64,000 nt of DNA, from the NCBI GenBank assembly GCA_001247695.2, contig LGRX02033459.1, forward strand, positions 51,041 through 115,040, written 5' to 3'. Source of the stretch: Cymbomonas tetramitiformis. Its lineage: Eukaryota; Chlorophyta; Pyramimonadophyceae; Pyramimonadales; Pyramimonadaceae. The notes beneath the pieces were generated by a model that saw nothing but the letters and a program-made list of their open reading frames with translations, searched no databases and had not been told where the DNA came from. Shown piece by piece: positions 19,319-29,583 of this stretch. The first letter of the stretch is position 1. Every line of letters starts with the position of its first letter. The translations under genes and the position numbers were made by a program.

Positions 19319-19783
19319 ATGGGTTATAAAAAAGGTGAAAAAATTACAGATGAAGCCACTTTAGAAAGACTGAAAAATGCAAGATATAAAGCATTAGAAG
19401 TAAGAAAACAAAAGGCTGAAGAAAAAAAACAATTAAAAGTTGCAAAAGATCTTGAAAAACAAAAAGAAATATTAGATGCAAAAAAAGTTATACAAAATCA
19501 CCGGAAACCGGAAAAAGATGATGAAATTGAAGTTCGACCTGATGTAAAAAAAGAAGTGATTAAAAATACAAAAATAAAGAATAAAAAACTTCAAGTAATT
19601 ATTGAAGAAATACATGAAAATTCTAGTTCTAGTTCTAGCGAAAGCGAACCGGAAGTTATAGTTAAAAAGAAAAGAATTTCCAAAAAAAAGAGTAATAAAT
19701 ATATAGATAATAGCCCTCAATCACCTCAACAAACAAATACTCATTATGATAAAGCTTATAGAAGTTTATTTCCGGAACTTTAA
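19319..19783 (+). CDS. Lys-rich then acidic, Ser-rich conserved PLE protein
   Basis: 154 aa, MGYKKGEKITDEATLERL at the start, a long Lys/Glu helical region, an acidic Ser tract (SSSSSSESEPE), a basic patch (KKKRISKKKS) and the conserved ending RSLFPEL. Diverged orthologue of 4764-5249 and 59212-59697. The conserved ends with variable low-complexity middle suggest that both termini make specific contacts. Function unknown. Confidence 0.8.
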   Translation: MGYKKGEKITDEATLERLKNARYKALEVRKQKAEEKKQLKVAKDLEKQKEILDAKKVIQNHRKPEKDDEIEVRPDVKKEVIKNTKIKNKKLQVIIEEIHENSSSSSSESEPEVIVKKKRISKKKSNKYIDNSPQSPQQTNTHYDKAYRSLFPEL

Positions 19784-19801
19784 TATTAATAGAAAACTTA
19801 A

Positions 19802-20702
19802 ATGTTACAAACTCAAAAAGTAAAAAATGAAGATTATGAAATTAAATTACCGAAAGGCGGTGCTTTCAATATACATACGGACCCAGATTTTATTAATATG
19901 CATTCCGTTATATTGGCGGTGGCAAAGCGAGGTGTAGGTAAAACTTGCAACTTTTCTAATTTATTAAGATTGATGAAACAAAATAATGCATTATTTGGTA
20001 AGTCCTACTTTTCACAATAATGCTCATTATTTTAAACATTTACCATTGGACAATAAAGATATATTAGAACCTTCAATTGAAGCTCCCCAAAAAATAGAAG
20101 AAATTCTTGACACCGAAGCTCAAGAATACGAAGAATATCATGAAAAGTTGAAAAGATGGAGGAAATTGAATAAAATGTTAAAAGATAAAACAAAATCAAT
20201 TCATGATATTCCAAATGAATTATTAATTGAATTTGAGGACACAATGTATAATCCACCGGAACATAAATATAATGGGAAAAAGCCGGTGATTGTGGTTTTA
20301 TTAGATGATGTACAAGGAAATGACATCATGTTACCAAGAGCTAAATTGAATCAACTTGTAACTACTCACCGTCATAAAGGTAAATTAAAAAATGGTGCCT
20401 TGGGAGTTACTTTATTATTTGCAACACAAAATTATACAAGTAATCAAATGGGTTTGAATAAATCAATAAGAGGTAACTTAACTCATTTATTAGTTTTTAA
20501 AAATAAAAATATAAAAGAGCTAGAGAAAATTGCGGAGGAATGTAGCGGTGAGATTAATCAAGATACCTTTTTTCAAGTTTATGATAAAGCAATTCAATCA
20601 GCACATGATTTCTTATTCATTGATTTACATAAAAAATCTACACATCCAAGTGGCTTTAGGAGGAACTTTAATGAATTTATTATCCCAAATACTTTGCAAT
20701 AA
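19802..20702 (+). pseudogene. A32/FtsK-like genome packaging ATPase, frameshifted
   Basis: The N-terminal part has a P-loop AKRGVGKT at residues 41-48 (first Gly of the Walker A consensus replaced by Ala); the C-terminal part, in another frame from about 19990, carries SPTFHNN, the Walker B-like VIVVLLDDVQG and a conserved C-terminus. A 1-nt deletion near 20002 separates them. Family members pump DNA into capsids in NCLDVs, virophages and Polintons. The last ~590 bp fall within the right TIR, so the 3' part also exists as the inverted fragment at 11745-12336. The element lacks any recognisable capsid gene, which makes a packaging ATPase notable. Confidence 0.88.
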
Positions 20703-21313
20703 ATGAAAAACAATTAATTAAAAAGTTTTTGCACAATTCTAAAAAATTCTGCCAACATAGTCTTTTTCAGCGCGAAATTCTGTGTAAGATAAACTATTTC
20801 AAAAATTATTATAAAATTATTTTTTGGGAATTATTTTTAAGCGTAGAGCGAAAAAAGGCAAAAGTAATTACCAAAATTCTAGAATATTAATTTCTTTTGC
20901 ATAAAATTTTTATGGCAATTCATATTCGATATAAAAAAGAGTTTTGGAAAGAATTTTTTTTGAAAAATAAATTTTTGCGACTTTTATGGACATTTTTCGA
21001 TAAAATAGGCTATTTCATAATATTCAGGGCTAAAAACCGACATGAAATATAATTTTTTTCAATTTTTGACTTCACAGTGAGATTCCTCGCAAAATTTTAC
21101 GTATAATACATGTGCGGTGCTAGGGGGTGTCATATGATGTCATACATGTCATACTGTCATACTATAGTTCCCTGGGAAAAAGGTAGCGGAATTTTAAGTT
21201 CCTTTTCGTTTTCACCGTCGTCTCGGCAGGCGTAAAATGGGACAGTAGGAAAACAGGGGTCATCTACTGTCCTGCCGACGACAGGCGTAAAATGGGACAG
21301 TAGGCGACTCGAT
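20111..21313. repeat. PLE-B right terminal inverted repeat
   Basis: Mirror of 11158-12336. Holds the ATPase 3' part, then ~610 bp of non-coding AT-rich DNA with a GTGAGATTCCTCGCAAAATT block, a GTCATATGATGTCATACATG stretch and the terminal CTACTGTCC/GGGACAGTAGG repeats. The outer ~33 bp is also partly duplicated here (21231-21313) but in a more diverged form. Confidence 0.88.
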
Positions 21314-21329
21314 CGTGGAGGGGGGCTCT

Positions 21330-21515
21330 TAGGAGGCGCTCAGGAGGCGCTCAGGAGGCGCTCAGGAGGCGCTCAGGAGGCGCTCAGGCTCGCGGTTTAG
21401 CAAATTTAAAGCATTTGATTGGTTGAAATTTAAATAACACTGCCTGAGCGAGCCCTAAGCGAGCCCTGCGCCAGCCCTGCGCCAGCCCTGCGCCAGCCCT
21501 GCGCCAGCCCTGCGC
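21330..21515. repeat. Two 11-bp arrays facing each other
   Basis: CTCAGGAGGCG repeated about five times (21333-21391) and CCTGCGCCAGC repeated about five times (21465-21515), flanking ~70 bp of AT-rich DNA with GGTTTAGC. Partial complementarity (GAGCGAGCCCT versus reversed AGGAGGCGCTC) suggests a foldback origin. Host-like composition. Confidence 0.8.
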
Positions 21516-21629
21516 TAGCCATTGCGCTTGTCTCTCACAGTCACAAAGCGCTTGCATGCACACCGTCGGTCCTTTACCGCAACGAGCTGCTTAACTGTGC
21601 GTATTTTTGGAAGAATAATTTTTAAGGTA

Positions 21630-22586
21630 ATGGCGATTTACGTTGATGATAGTGCGTGTGAGAATTCGCTTGCGCTGTGTGAAAAACTTCCCGCATTGAT
21701 ACCGGCAGACGATGACGAGGACAAATATATTCCAAACCCACATAATCCGGATGACTTTTACAACTATTACGATGTCTATGAAAAGGAGTTCGAGACTGTA
21801 GGCTACAGCAGTAAACGCCTTGGCATCGGGAACGCTCGCTGTGTTGTGCCCATAATGGAAACAGTTACACAAAGTGGAGGGGGCATCCGGAAAAAAACAG
21901 TTGCTCTTAGGCGTTGCAAGGGGCGTTGCAACTCCTGGAATATGTTGTGTGGTCCAGCGCATTTGAAAGTTTTGACTGACTTATTTTCACCCACTGAGCT
22001 ACAACCCTTTTATTTCGCTCTCCACAAAATGCCGTTGCCCGCGATGTACGCAAATAATAGCGACAACTTGTTTCGTATAGCGAAGTTGAAGTATGAAGCT
22101 AGCCTTGGACTAAAAGTTGCAGAAAATGCCGAAGTTTCTAGTACGTTAGAAGAGACGGCTTTAGAAGAGAAAAATATCGCTTTTGATATGGCACAAGCTG
22201 CCATAGAAAAGAGGCGCATTGCAGTGGCTAATCGTCCATCGCCACGCACGTTGTCCTTAAGCCCCCCTCCTATGGTCCAACGCATTGAAGTGGCCCCCCC
22301 ACCAAAAGACCCTAACCCTCAGTTATTAGAGAGACTAAAGGAACTGGAGTATCAGCTCAATAAGTTAACCACCGAAAATGCGGAACTCACTGACTTTAAA
22401 AAACAAAATGCGAAGTTACTTGCGGATAACAAGGCAGGATACGAAGAGCTTCACAAAGTTGTCGCTGAAAATGCGCAGTTGAAACAACAAAATGTCGAAT
22501 ACAGTGACAAACACACTGTGTTGGTTCAGCAACTCGCAACTCTAACAAGTGTGCCTGACGATTTCACTGACTTTGAAGTTGCCTAA
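21630..22586 (+). CDS. Hypothetical coiled-coil protein, GC-balanced
   Basis: 318 aa from the ATG giving MAIYVDDSACENS; an upstream in-frame ATG at 21522 would add 36 residues partly encoded next to the 11-bp array, so I prefer the internal start. The N-terminal ~150 residues contain an acidic stretch, a Cys pair region (CKGRCNSWNMLC) and LFSPTELQPFYFALHKMPLP. The C-terminal ~100 residues have a leucine/Asn heptad-like pattern (LERLKELEYQLNKLTTENAEL) typical of a coiled coil. Base composition differs sharply from the PLE genes, so it is host or another transposon's gene. It ends 32 bp before the left TIR of PLE-C. Function not recognised. Confidence 0.6.
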   Translation: MAIYVDDSACENSLALCEKLPALIPADDDEDKYIPNPHNPDDFYNYYDVYEKEFETVGYSSKRLGIGNARCVVPIMETVTQSGGGIRKKTVALRRCKGRCNSWNMLCGPAHLKVLTDLFSPTELQPFYFALHKMPLPAMYANNSDNLFRIAKLKYEASLGLKVAENAEVSSTLEETALEEKNIAFDMAQAAIEKRRIAVANRPSPRTLSLSPPPMVQRIEVAPPPKDPNPQLLERLKELEYQLNKLTTENAELTDFKKQNAKLLADNKAGYEELHKVVAENAQLKQQNVEYSDKHTVLVQQLATLTSVPDDFTDFEVA

Positions 22587-22618
22587 CTTTTGAGTGGTTT
22601 GTGCAGAGCGATGGAAGG

Positions 22619-22880
22619 TAGTAGTATGATGTAGCGTTTACGGACAGAATTTTCCCCCACCACAAAAACCCTAGGGCTGAGCCCTAGGGTTGGGGTAAAA
22701 TCCAATCCCCAAACCCTACAACATTCTACTATCCTCCAAACCCTAGGATGACGTGTCAATTTTCCGGTGAGCTTCCGGTGAATTTATCCGGTCCGGTGAG
22801 CTTCCGGTGAGCTTCCGGTGAATTTATCCGGTTCGGTGAGAGTTTCCGGTGGAATAAATATAAATATGATAAATTAGAAA
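22619..22880. repeat. PLE-C left terminal inverted repeat
   Basis: Pairs with 30474-30710 over about 235 bp and, for its inner part (TTTATCATATTTATATTTATTCC in reverse), with 29315-29372. Includes CCCTAGGGCTGAGCCCTAGGG, a perfect hairpin, and four GCTTCCGGTGA/AATTTATCCGGT sub-repeats. Confidence 0.9.
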
Positions 22881-22962
22881 AAATTATTATAATTGCAACA
22901 ATAAAATAAAACTAGTAATAATATATTTGATTTTTAACTTTTAATTCCTATAGTTTTTTTAA

Positions 22963-23157
22963 TTATCTATTTCGCCTATTTTGTTGTCTATCCGCAGGAT
23001 GAGGTGCTCTTAAAATCCTCCCGAAACGTCGTAATTGACCAATAGCCTTACATTGTACTTTATTTCCAAACGGACGACCTGACGGGGCAGGGTCTTTGTA
23101 CCCGCAATAGATTCTATTATTCCGTCTTCGTTGTGCTTGTGGTCTATTTGCTCTTAA
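22963..23157 (-). pseudogene. Small basic PLE protein, start codon lost
   Basis: About 64 codons matching 42529-42726 and 53050-53247 (RIYCGYKDPAP, LRRFGRILRAPHPADRQQN). The usual start ATG GTA AGA GCA AAT is here TTC TTA AGA GCA AAT, so there is no ATG; the upstream sequence is a TATAA simple repeat. Otherwise the frame is open. The protein is very basic with two conserved Cys; probably nucleic-acid binding, function unknown. Confidence 0.75.
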
Positions 23158-23249
23158 GAATATAATATAATATAATATAATATAATAAATTTATTTAAAA
23201 AAAACATAAACTAACTTAAAAAATAAATATTATAACTTAATTTAATAAA

Positions 23250-23867
23250 ATGATTTCGGTAGTTAAATATAATAATTTTGATATTGAAAAATTGAGTATT
23301 GAAAATGTTGATTTTACAAAAATAAAAAGTAAATCTAAACCATATAAGTTTATAAGTATTCAATATGATCAAAAGCCGTTATACTTAGAAACACCAAAAA
23401 TGCATTGTCCATTTGGAGTTAACAACTTTGAAGGGAGTGACCGGTATAATATTTCGTTTAATTTAGTTGAAGATATGGAAAATATTATATTGGCCATAGA
23501 GGATAAAATTGTCAATCATATTTATGAAAATCAAATAAGGTATTTTTCCAAAGATACTTTCAAACTTTCAAACTTGAAAGAACTTTTTAATAGTTCGATT
23601 AAACCAAATCAAAATCAAAATTATTCAAATTTATTTAAATGTCAATTAGACAATGGGAACTCAAATTTATATAATAAAACATCTGGAGAAGAAATAGAAA
23701 TTACAAAAGAGAACACAATGAATACAAAAATACAATCTATTATTAGAATTCCTGGATTTTATATAATGAATAAAATGTATGGTATTTCATATAAAATTGA
23801 TCAAATGCTTTTAGATAAAAATAATATTACAAATGAAAAAATATTTTTATTCACTGATGATATATAA
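23250..23867 (+). CDS. Conserved viral-type protein, possible ssDNA-binding
   Basis: 205 aa, intact copy of the gene broken at 12561-13177 and >95% identical to it. Features: Lys/Ile-rich N-terminus, KPLYLETPKMHCPFG at ~46-60, NFEGSDRYNISF, a central helical region (LVEDMENIILAIEDKIVNHIY) and a C-terminal part ending LFTDDI. The (Q/E)TP-x-M-x-x-PFG signature plus position directly before the integrase suggests a DNA-replication accessory role, but I cannot prove family membership. It is absent from PLE-D and PLE-E. Eleven nt separate it from the integrase, suggesting co-transcription. Confidence 0.7.
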   Translation: MISVVKYNNFDIEKLSIENVDFTKIKSKSKPYKFISIQYDQKPLYLETPKMHCPFGVNNFEGSDRYNISFNLVEDMENIILAIEDKIVNHIYENQIRYFSKDTFKLSNLKELFNSSIKPNQNQNYSNLFKCQLDNGNSNLYNKTSGEEIEITKENTMNTKIQSIIRIPGFYIMNKMYGISYKIDQMLLDKNNITNEKIFLFTDDI

Positions 23868-23878
23868 TAAAGAAGTAA

Positions 23879-25036
23879 ATGAGTAAATTAATAACCGAGA
23901 AACAAATACAAGATTTCTATTTAGACCCGGAAATAGGCTTATCAAATATAAGTTCATTCACATCAAAATTAAAAGCAAAAGGTTATAAAGTTACACAGAA
24001 ACAAGTAAAAGAGGCGGTCGAAAAGACTGAAGTTAATGAAACTTTTTCTCAAAAAAAGAAAATAAATAAAAAAGAATTATTTCCAATTTATGGTAAAGAT
24101 CCAAACAAAACTTATATTCAGGCAGATTTGGCTTTTATCCCAAAATTGAAAAAACAAAATAGTGGTTTTGCTGTGATATTAACGGGAATTAATATAAATA
24201 CGAGAAAAGGATATGCTTATGGGTTAAAATCAAAAACTATAAAAGATAAAAATAATAAAAATGTAGAATCTGCGGAAGGTGTCATTCCCGCAATGAGAAA
24301 ATTGATTAAGGATTCCAAAATGAATGTATTAACAACGGACAACGGTAGTGAATTTATAAATAAAGCTATAAAAAAACTTTTGGAAGATAACAATATTGAA
24401 CATTATTTGAACGAACCCGAAGACCATAGTACAATGGGTATGATTGAGAGATTTAATAGAACATTAAAATATAAATTAGAACTTTATTTTAAAAGTAAAG
24501 ATACCGTCAATTGGATTAGTAAATTAGATACTATTGTCAAAAATTATAATGAAACAAAAAATGTAGGAAATATAGATAAGTCTGCACCAAATGATATGAA
24601 TGACGATAGAGTATTAAGAAATATTTTATTAAAAAGAAATATATTAACAAAATTACTTTCTAAAATCGATATTAAACCTGGAGACAAAGTTAGAATTAAA
24701 ATTAAAACTAAAACTTTTAATAAAGAAACTCAACGATGGAGTACTAAAGTTTATAAAGTTAAAAAAATGGAAGGCTTGTCTTATGTAATAGAAGACAACA
24801 ACGAAACTTTAGCAAGAAAATATAAACCAAGAGAATTGCTCGAAGTGAAAGGTAATGTTTCAAATCAAAGTAAAAATAAAGATGAACCTACCGTGAAAGA
24901 ATTAGTAACAAAACAAAATAAAAAGGAACGCAAAACTAAACGCGAAGGTGTTTCAGCTTCAAATAGATTAGCAAAACGCACTCGTAGTCAAAATAGAAAA
25001 AATAATGAAAATGAAGAAGAAATTGATTTAAGATAA
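23879..25036 (+). CDS. Retroviral-type (rve) integrase, intact
   Basis: 385 aa. N-terminal helical segment, then a DDE core: Asp83 (YIQADLAF), Asp154 (LTTDNGSEF) and Glu190 (GMIERFNR), with 35 residues between the last two, as in Polinton and retroviral integrases. The C-terminal domain (KPGDKVRIKIKTKTF ... SYVIEDNNETLARKYKPRELLEV) resembles the SH3-like DNA-binding domain, and a basic tail (RLAKRTRSQNRK) ends in IDLR. No breaks. It overlaps the 3' end of PolB by 9 nt, tail-to-tail, the same arrangement as in PLE-B. Likely competent to catalyse strand transfer of element ends; possibly acts in trans on the broken copies. Confidence 0.93.
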   Translation: MSKLITEKQIQDFYLDPEIGLSNISSFTSKLKAKGYKVTQKQVKEAVEKTEVNETFSQKKKINKKELFPIYGKDPNKTYIQADLAFIPKLKKQNSGFAVILTGININTRKGYAYGLKSKTIKDKNNKNVESAEGVIPAMRKLIKDSKMNVLTTDNGSEFINKAIKKLLEDNNIEHYLNEPEDHSTMGMIERFNRTLKYKLELYFKSKDTVNWISKLDTIVKNYNETKNVGNIDKSAPNDMNDDRVLRNILLKRNILTKLLSKIDIKPGDKVRIKIKTKTFNKETQRWSTKVYKVKKMEGLSYVIEDNNETLARKYKPRELLEVKGNVSNQSKNKDEPTVKELVTKQNKKERKTKREGVSASNRLAKRTRSQNRKNNENEEEIDLR

Positions 25037-27217
25037 ACTATATCCTTCAGGTCGTAATTGATATGGATTTATTTTATCAACTTCTTCTAATTGTTCTTGT
25101 ATCTCTTCAAACTCAGGGTGAAGTTCGTCCAAATTACCTTTTAAATTTTTAGTCCAACCTTTAGCATATACTTTACTTTCAACTCTTGTTTCTAACCCTT
25201 GTGGACATAATACTTCTTGTTTGTTATTTCTTTTCCGTTTTCTAATTACATTATATGTCAACTCAGCATATTTACCATCAATTTTATCAGTCAAATTCTT
25301 AACCATACATACCATTGAATTATGATTGATAATTTTACTGTTTTGATGTGACAAATAGAATCCTTTACTTTTGGTAAGAGGCTCAGCATTTGAAAATTGT
25401 AGGGTGTAGCTTTTTGGTCCGGTCGCTGCATATTCAGTACATTCTTTTATAATGTTTCTTTTATCATCATAAAGTTCATTAGTTAATTCGCCCAAAAAGT
25501 CACCTAATTCATTTTTGTAAATATGCTCATTAACACCTTCTTTTTCAATGTAAATACACGAGTCGGTATCGGTATATAGCACATTATCAAACCCAACCTT
25601 TTCGCACAAATCATACAACTTTAGCCTAGCATACGCCGTTGTAAATACCCCTATGATTTCACTTGTTGAACATTTGTCCGGACCCTCAAAATATTCATCT
25701 TTGAATCGATAATTCATAATACATTTCTCATTTCCTTCTATACCGGCAAATTCATAATTCATTTCATATTCTTTGTCAAACACCATTGCATAAAAGTCGC
25801 TTGGTTCATTTATAATTTTAGTTTTCATTTTGTTCAATTGTTGAACGAATTTGCCCCATAAACTATTGAGGTACATCTTTGCTACCGCTCGCTTTCCGGG
25901 GTTTTTCTTAATTTGAGATTTGTCTAAAAGAATACCTTCTCTTTCAAAATATTGTTTTATATATTTGTCTTTATCTTGTTCAGTTTTTACCCATTCAGGA
26001 TAACCCGAAGCCGCTTGTTTGATTTTTAAAAACTTGTTTACGTAAGGTGCAAACAATTTAGTAGAACGCTCTTTCCAATGTCTTATTTTATATATTTCCA
26101 ATAATTCATATCCCATATCAATTGCTTTATCAACTTCAATGGTACTCCAAGTTCCTTGTTGTTCATGTAAAGTGAATTTTAATTTACCATTGTCTCTACA
26201 TGGTAACACCGGAAATTGTAAATTTTTGGGAGGTTTTACTTTACAATATATAACACCGAAAAACTTTTCAGTTACATTTTTATACCTCGATAAATATTCT
26301 TTAACCGAAACATTTTTAAATTGTTCATCAAACCCTATTGGGTACTAACAATATTTCATGACCCACGGATATAGACTTGTAAAATCTAAATACCTCAATG
26401 TTTCACCAAATTTCTTTTTCCAATATAATTGCTCTGGGTTTGTACGCCCCCCGAAAAATGCATCTCTAATTACAAGATCAGGTTTGTAAATTTTCATAAA
26501 GTCAATTATTGATTGTTCATTCAATTTATCATTTTCCCAATCGCATCCCCAAATATCTTGAACAATGTAACCCAAGTTTTCAATTATTGTTTTCTTTTGT
26601 TGTGTTTTTGTAAATAATTCTCCATAAGTAATACTAGAGTCTCTTGATACATTTGCTTTTTGATTGGGGTTGTAAATTGCAGGATTTCCATGAAATCGAT
26701 CACCATTAAATTCGAAAATTTCATTTGTTTCTTCGCAATAGCCGTCGGCAATAAAATTTGTTTTTGGAATTTTATACTCTCTAATTATTTTTATACCTTT
26801 TGAATGTTCCAAATAATTGATCCATTCAGCACAAACTTTACTTTGCTTTTTAATTCTATAATATGCAATCGTATTTTTTTGCATAATGTCCTTTCGATGA
26901 ATATGTTGGGCAGTCGAAGCAATGGTCATAAAGTTAAATGGGTCAGTTTCACATGCTTCCAATAAAACACTACGATATTCCAAACATGATTTTCGAAGTA
27001 TCAAAACATCGTTTGAACAATACTTTCGTAATTCATTTTTATTATTCCAAACAAAATTTTTGTCATTACATTTTTCATTATACCAAATATCGAATTTTTC
27101 TTTATCTTCACATTTCATTTGTTCCGGACAAAAGTAGTGTCTATTAGGTATTTTCCCGGTATAATTCCAATTTTCTTTTTTATTGAATAAATGAGGATAG
27201 TATAAATGAATGGTCAT
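25028..27217 (-). pseudogene. Family B DNA polymerase, 5'-truncated with nonsense codon
   Basis: About 730 codons of the polymerase; the N-terminal ~540 (Cys/His region, Exo I and II) are missing, replaced at 27217 by the upstream region of a fibre-like gene. Exo III (YCSNDVLILRK), motif A (DFTSLYPWVM), motif B (MYLNSLWGKF, with the normal Asn-Ser) and motif C (YTDTDS) are present. A TAG at about 26345 replaces the GAG of PLE-B directly after motif A. The last ~25 codons include an extra segment (DELHPEFEEIQEQLEEVDK) absent from the PLE-B copy. Not functional. Confidence 0.9.
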
Positions 27218-27219
27218 TT

Positions 27220-28593
27220 ATGCAATTAACGCTCGACACCGAACCGCTTGGAGCCGGTGTACTTTTAAATGATGGACCTTTGATTTTAAACACAGGTGAT
27301 ATTACTTTGAATTCTGGAAAATTTATTGGTGACGGTTCTTTGCTTCAAAACTTGCCTTCCGGGGCTAACCAAAATTTACAATCTGTTACCGACCAAGGAA
27401 GTACAACTACAGCGAATGATATTTCTTTTACCGGAACTGGAAAATTTACGATAAATCAAGATGAAATTGATGGTGCTTTAATTAGGATTAGAGGCGGTAC
27501 TCAAGATGCTAAAATTCGTATTGGTGAAACAACAAATGGTGACGGATATATAAATGCACAACGTGCAATATTAATAGGCAGAAATGCTGGTTCATTCGGT
27601 TGTGGAATTGATGTTTTGGGTTTAGGTTCAGGTAGTGGTTATGACCAAGCTGGGAATTATTCGGTAAATTTAGGAGATGATTCCGGACAAAGTAACGCCG
27701 GTGTGGAATCTGTTTCTGTAGGAAGATTTGCAGGCGAAGTTTTTAGTGGTCTAAATTCAGTGTCATTAGGTTCATATGCTAATAAGAATACCGGAGGAAC
27801 TTCGTCTGTCAACAATACTATTTGTATAAATGCAACCGGTGTTGAATTAAATTCTGTAAATCCAAGTTCATTTACGGTAAAACCTATAAGACCAAGTCCT
27901 GATGTTACATTAGAAATTTTACAATTGTATTATGATTCGGTTTCCGGTGAAATAAAATCTGGTGCTATAAATTCGGGAAGTATTGGTAGTTTGAGTCAAG
28001 TTTTGGCTGTCGGTAATTCTGGAAATAATATTAATTTAAGCGGAGATTTGGATTGTAGTGCTATACGACTTGTAAGTAGCATAGACTGGGCATATACAAT
28101 GCCAACATCATCATTGACGACCTCAGGAATTCCTTTGACAGGTTTGACAAATGCATATACGGCAACATTACCCACAAGTCCGGTTCCTCATACCGGTGAT
28201 GTATTTACTTTTGTAAATAATACCGGAAATAGTATAAGTGCTGGAGATATTGTTCAATTTGACGACGACTTTACTAATATAAATGGTGTAAAAATATATG
28301 CAGCTTCGGCAAGTCAGTCTAATCAAAATTGTATGCCTATTGGTGTTTGTGTTCAAAATTCAAACACAGGGAATTCTTGTTTTGTTTGTACAAAAGCATT
28401 CACAACTTGCAAAGCTATTGATGGAAGTTATGTTAAAGGTCAAATGTTAGGTTGTGCTTCGGGAGGTTCAGTCAATTCTTCACAAATTACTACAAATAAT
28501 GTTGGAATTATTGGCGTGTGTATGGAAAGTAAAGTTATAACAACTCCGGGTTCGGGATTATTGGTTTGGATTAAACCTGATTTTAAATTATAA
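27220..28593 (+). CDS. Fibre-like / head-repeat surface protein
   Basis: 457 aa, Gly/Ser/Asn-rich and low in charge. N-terminus LILNTGDITLNSGKFIGDG, then IRIGETTNGDGYIN; centre with AILIGRNAGSF, SVNLGDDSGQS, SVSVGRFAGE and SVSLGSYANK, which are spaced like the 14-17-residue beta-roll repeats of YadA-type heads and phage tail fibres. The C-terminal ~110 residues (GDIVQFDD ... GIIGVCMESKVITTPGSGLLVWI) look like a small beta domain as seen at the tip of phage fibres. It probably forms a trimeric receptor-binding or decoration protein; inferred. No signal peptide. It replaces the 5' part of PolB, so it arrived by recombination. Confidence 0.7.
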   Translation: MQLTLDTEPLGAGVLLNDGPLILNTGDITLNSGKFIGDGSLLQNLPSGANQNLQSVTDQGSTTTANDISFTGTGKFTINQDEIDGALIRIRGGTQDAKIRIGETTNGDGYINAQRAILIGRNAGSFGCGIDVLGLGSGSGYDQAGNYSVNLGDDSGQSNAGVESVSVGRFAGEVFSGLNSVSLGSYANKNTGGTSSVNNTICINATGVELNSVNPSSFTVKPIRPSPDVTLEILQLYYDSVSGEIKSGAINSGSIGSLSQVLAVGNSGNNINLSGDLDCSAIRLVSSIDWAYTMPTSSLTTSGIPLTGLTNAYTATLPTSPVPHTGDVFTFVNNTGNSISAGDIVQFDDDFTNINGVKIYAASASQSNQNCMPIGVCVQNSNTGNSCFVCTKAFTTCKAIDGSYVKGQMLGCASGGSVNSSQITTNNVGIIGVCMESKVITTPGSGLLVWIKPDFKL

Positions 28594-28631
28594 ATTTATA
28601 TCTTATATTTATTCTATATTATAAAATAAAA

Positions 28632-29219
28632 ATGGCTTCTTTTGGTAAAGATTTGATTTGTAAAAATCTACAATGTACAACCGTTAATGGAAATGCACCG
28701 AGTGGGGGAAGTTCAAAATGGCTTGATGTACAAGGAACAACAAATGATATTGAACGAGCTAACGGCAAAGTTACGGTAAAAGACGTCTTTGAAACAAAAA
28801 CTTTACAATATCAAAATCTTGATATAAGAAATTTTCCAAGAAATAATCCAATACCCGGACAAAGTATTCGTATTTTAGAATTTGCAGAAAACTCTTTTAG
28901 TGCAATGTATTTATTTCAATTACAAGCTAACGAACTAAATAAAGATACTGTAAAATTCAAAATTCAACATGCTGATGAAGGTGTCAATAATATTATTGGA
29001 GACGAATATATTCTAAAATGCTCGGGTCTTGCTATATTTACTGGAATAAGTAACCCTTTCAGTTTGGTAGCTTCATCTAATGTTATTGGAAACAATAATC
29101 TCGAACTTCAAATTAGTTCACTAAATGGAAATTTTTCGACAAGTGCTGATGTACTTCGATTTGTATTAGAATTAAGTCGACAACCTTCGATTACACAAGA
29201 AAATATAGTTGTGTCGTAA
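28632..29219 (+). CDS. Hypothetical fibre-associated protein
   Basis: 195 aa starting MASFGKDLICKNLQCTTVNG; the motif LICKNLQCTTVNGNAP resembles the N-terminal beta segments that begin many viral fibre or tail proteins. The rest is beta-strand-rich (SIRILEFAENSFSAMYLFQL, KFKIQHADEG) and might be a jelly-roll-like domain. Thirty-eight nt downstream of the fibre-like gene in the same orientation, so probably expressed with it. No secure family. Confidence 0.6.
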   Translation: MASFGKDLICKNLQCTTVNGNAPSGGSSKWLDVQGTTNDIERANGKVTVKDVFETKTLQYQNLDIRNFPRNNPIPGQSIRILEFAENSFSAMYLFQLQANELNKDTVKFKIQHADEGVNNIIGDEYILKCSGLAIFTGISNPFSLVASSNVIGNNNLELQISSLNGNFSTSADVLRFVLELSRQPSITQENIVVS

Positions 29220-29314
29220 CTTTTTAATAAATTATATTTAGATTTATTTTAACGTATTTACATTTTATTATTCTTATTATTTTTATTTTATTTATGATAA
29301 ATTCTTTTTTTCTA

Positions 29315-29372
29315 GTTTATCATATTTATATTTATTCCATCGGAAACTCTCACTGAACAGAATAAATTCACC
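29315..29372. repeat. PLE-C right TIR, inner part
   Basis: Matches the reverse complement of 22815-22880, with a few substitutions. It is separated from the outer right TIR (30474-30710) by the 1.1-kb cassette. Positions 29334-29372 recur at 30474-30512 (35 of 39 identical by eye). Confidence 0.85.
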
Positions 29373-29580
29373 AGGCATTACAGGCTTCATAAGAAGGCTT
29401 TACAGCAGGCATTACAACAATATACAACAGGCATTACAACAAATATACAACAGGCATTACAACAAATATACAACAGGCATTACAACAAATATACAACAGG
29501 CATTACAACAAATATACAACTATTAATACACTATTTATCTATTATCTATTATCTATTTATCTATCTATCTATCTATCTAT
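29373..29580. repeat. 23-bp minisatellite and TCTA microsatellite
   Basis: About five copies of CAGGCATTACAACAAATATACAA (the first two shorter), followed by TATCTATC repeats at 29535-29585. Confidence 0.9.
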
Positions 29581-29583
29581 TAT

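Larger units (their letters stand above)
11158..21313. mobile_element. Polinton-like element B (PLE-B) with ~1.2-kb terminal inverted repeats
   Basis: A 10.2-kb element bounded by ATCGAGTCGCCTACTGTCCC at the left and its reverse complement at the right. Between the TIRs, in order: a possible ssDNA-binding-like gene (+), integrase (+), a duplicated integrase end (+), PolB (-), two small ORFs (-), a TM protein (+), a basic/acidic protein (+) and the ATPase (+). No capsid, penton or protease gene is recognisable anywhere between the TIRs. Every large gene is broken. No clear 5-6-bp target duplication: flanks are CGAGC and CGTGG. Confidence 0.85.
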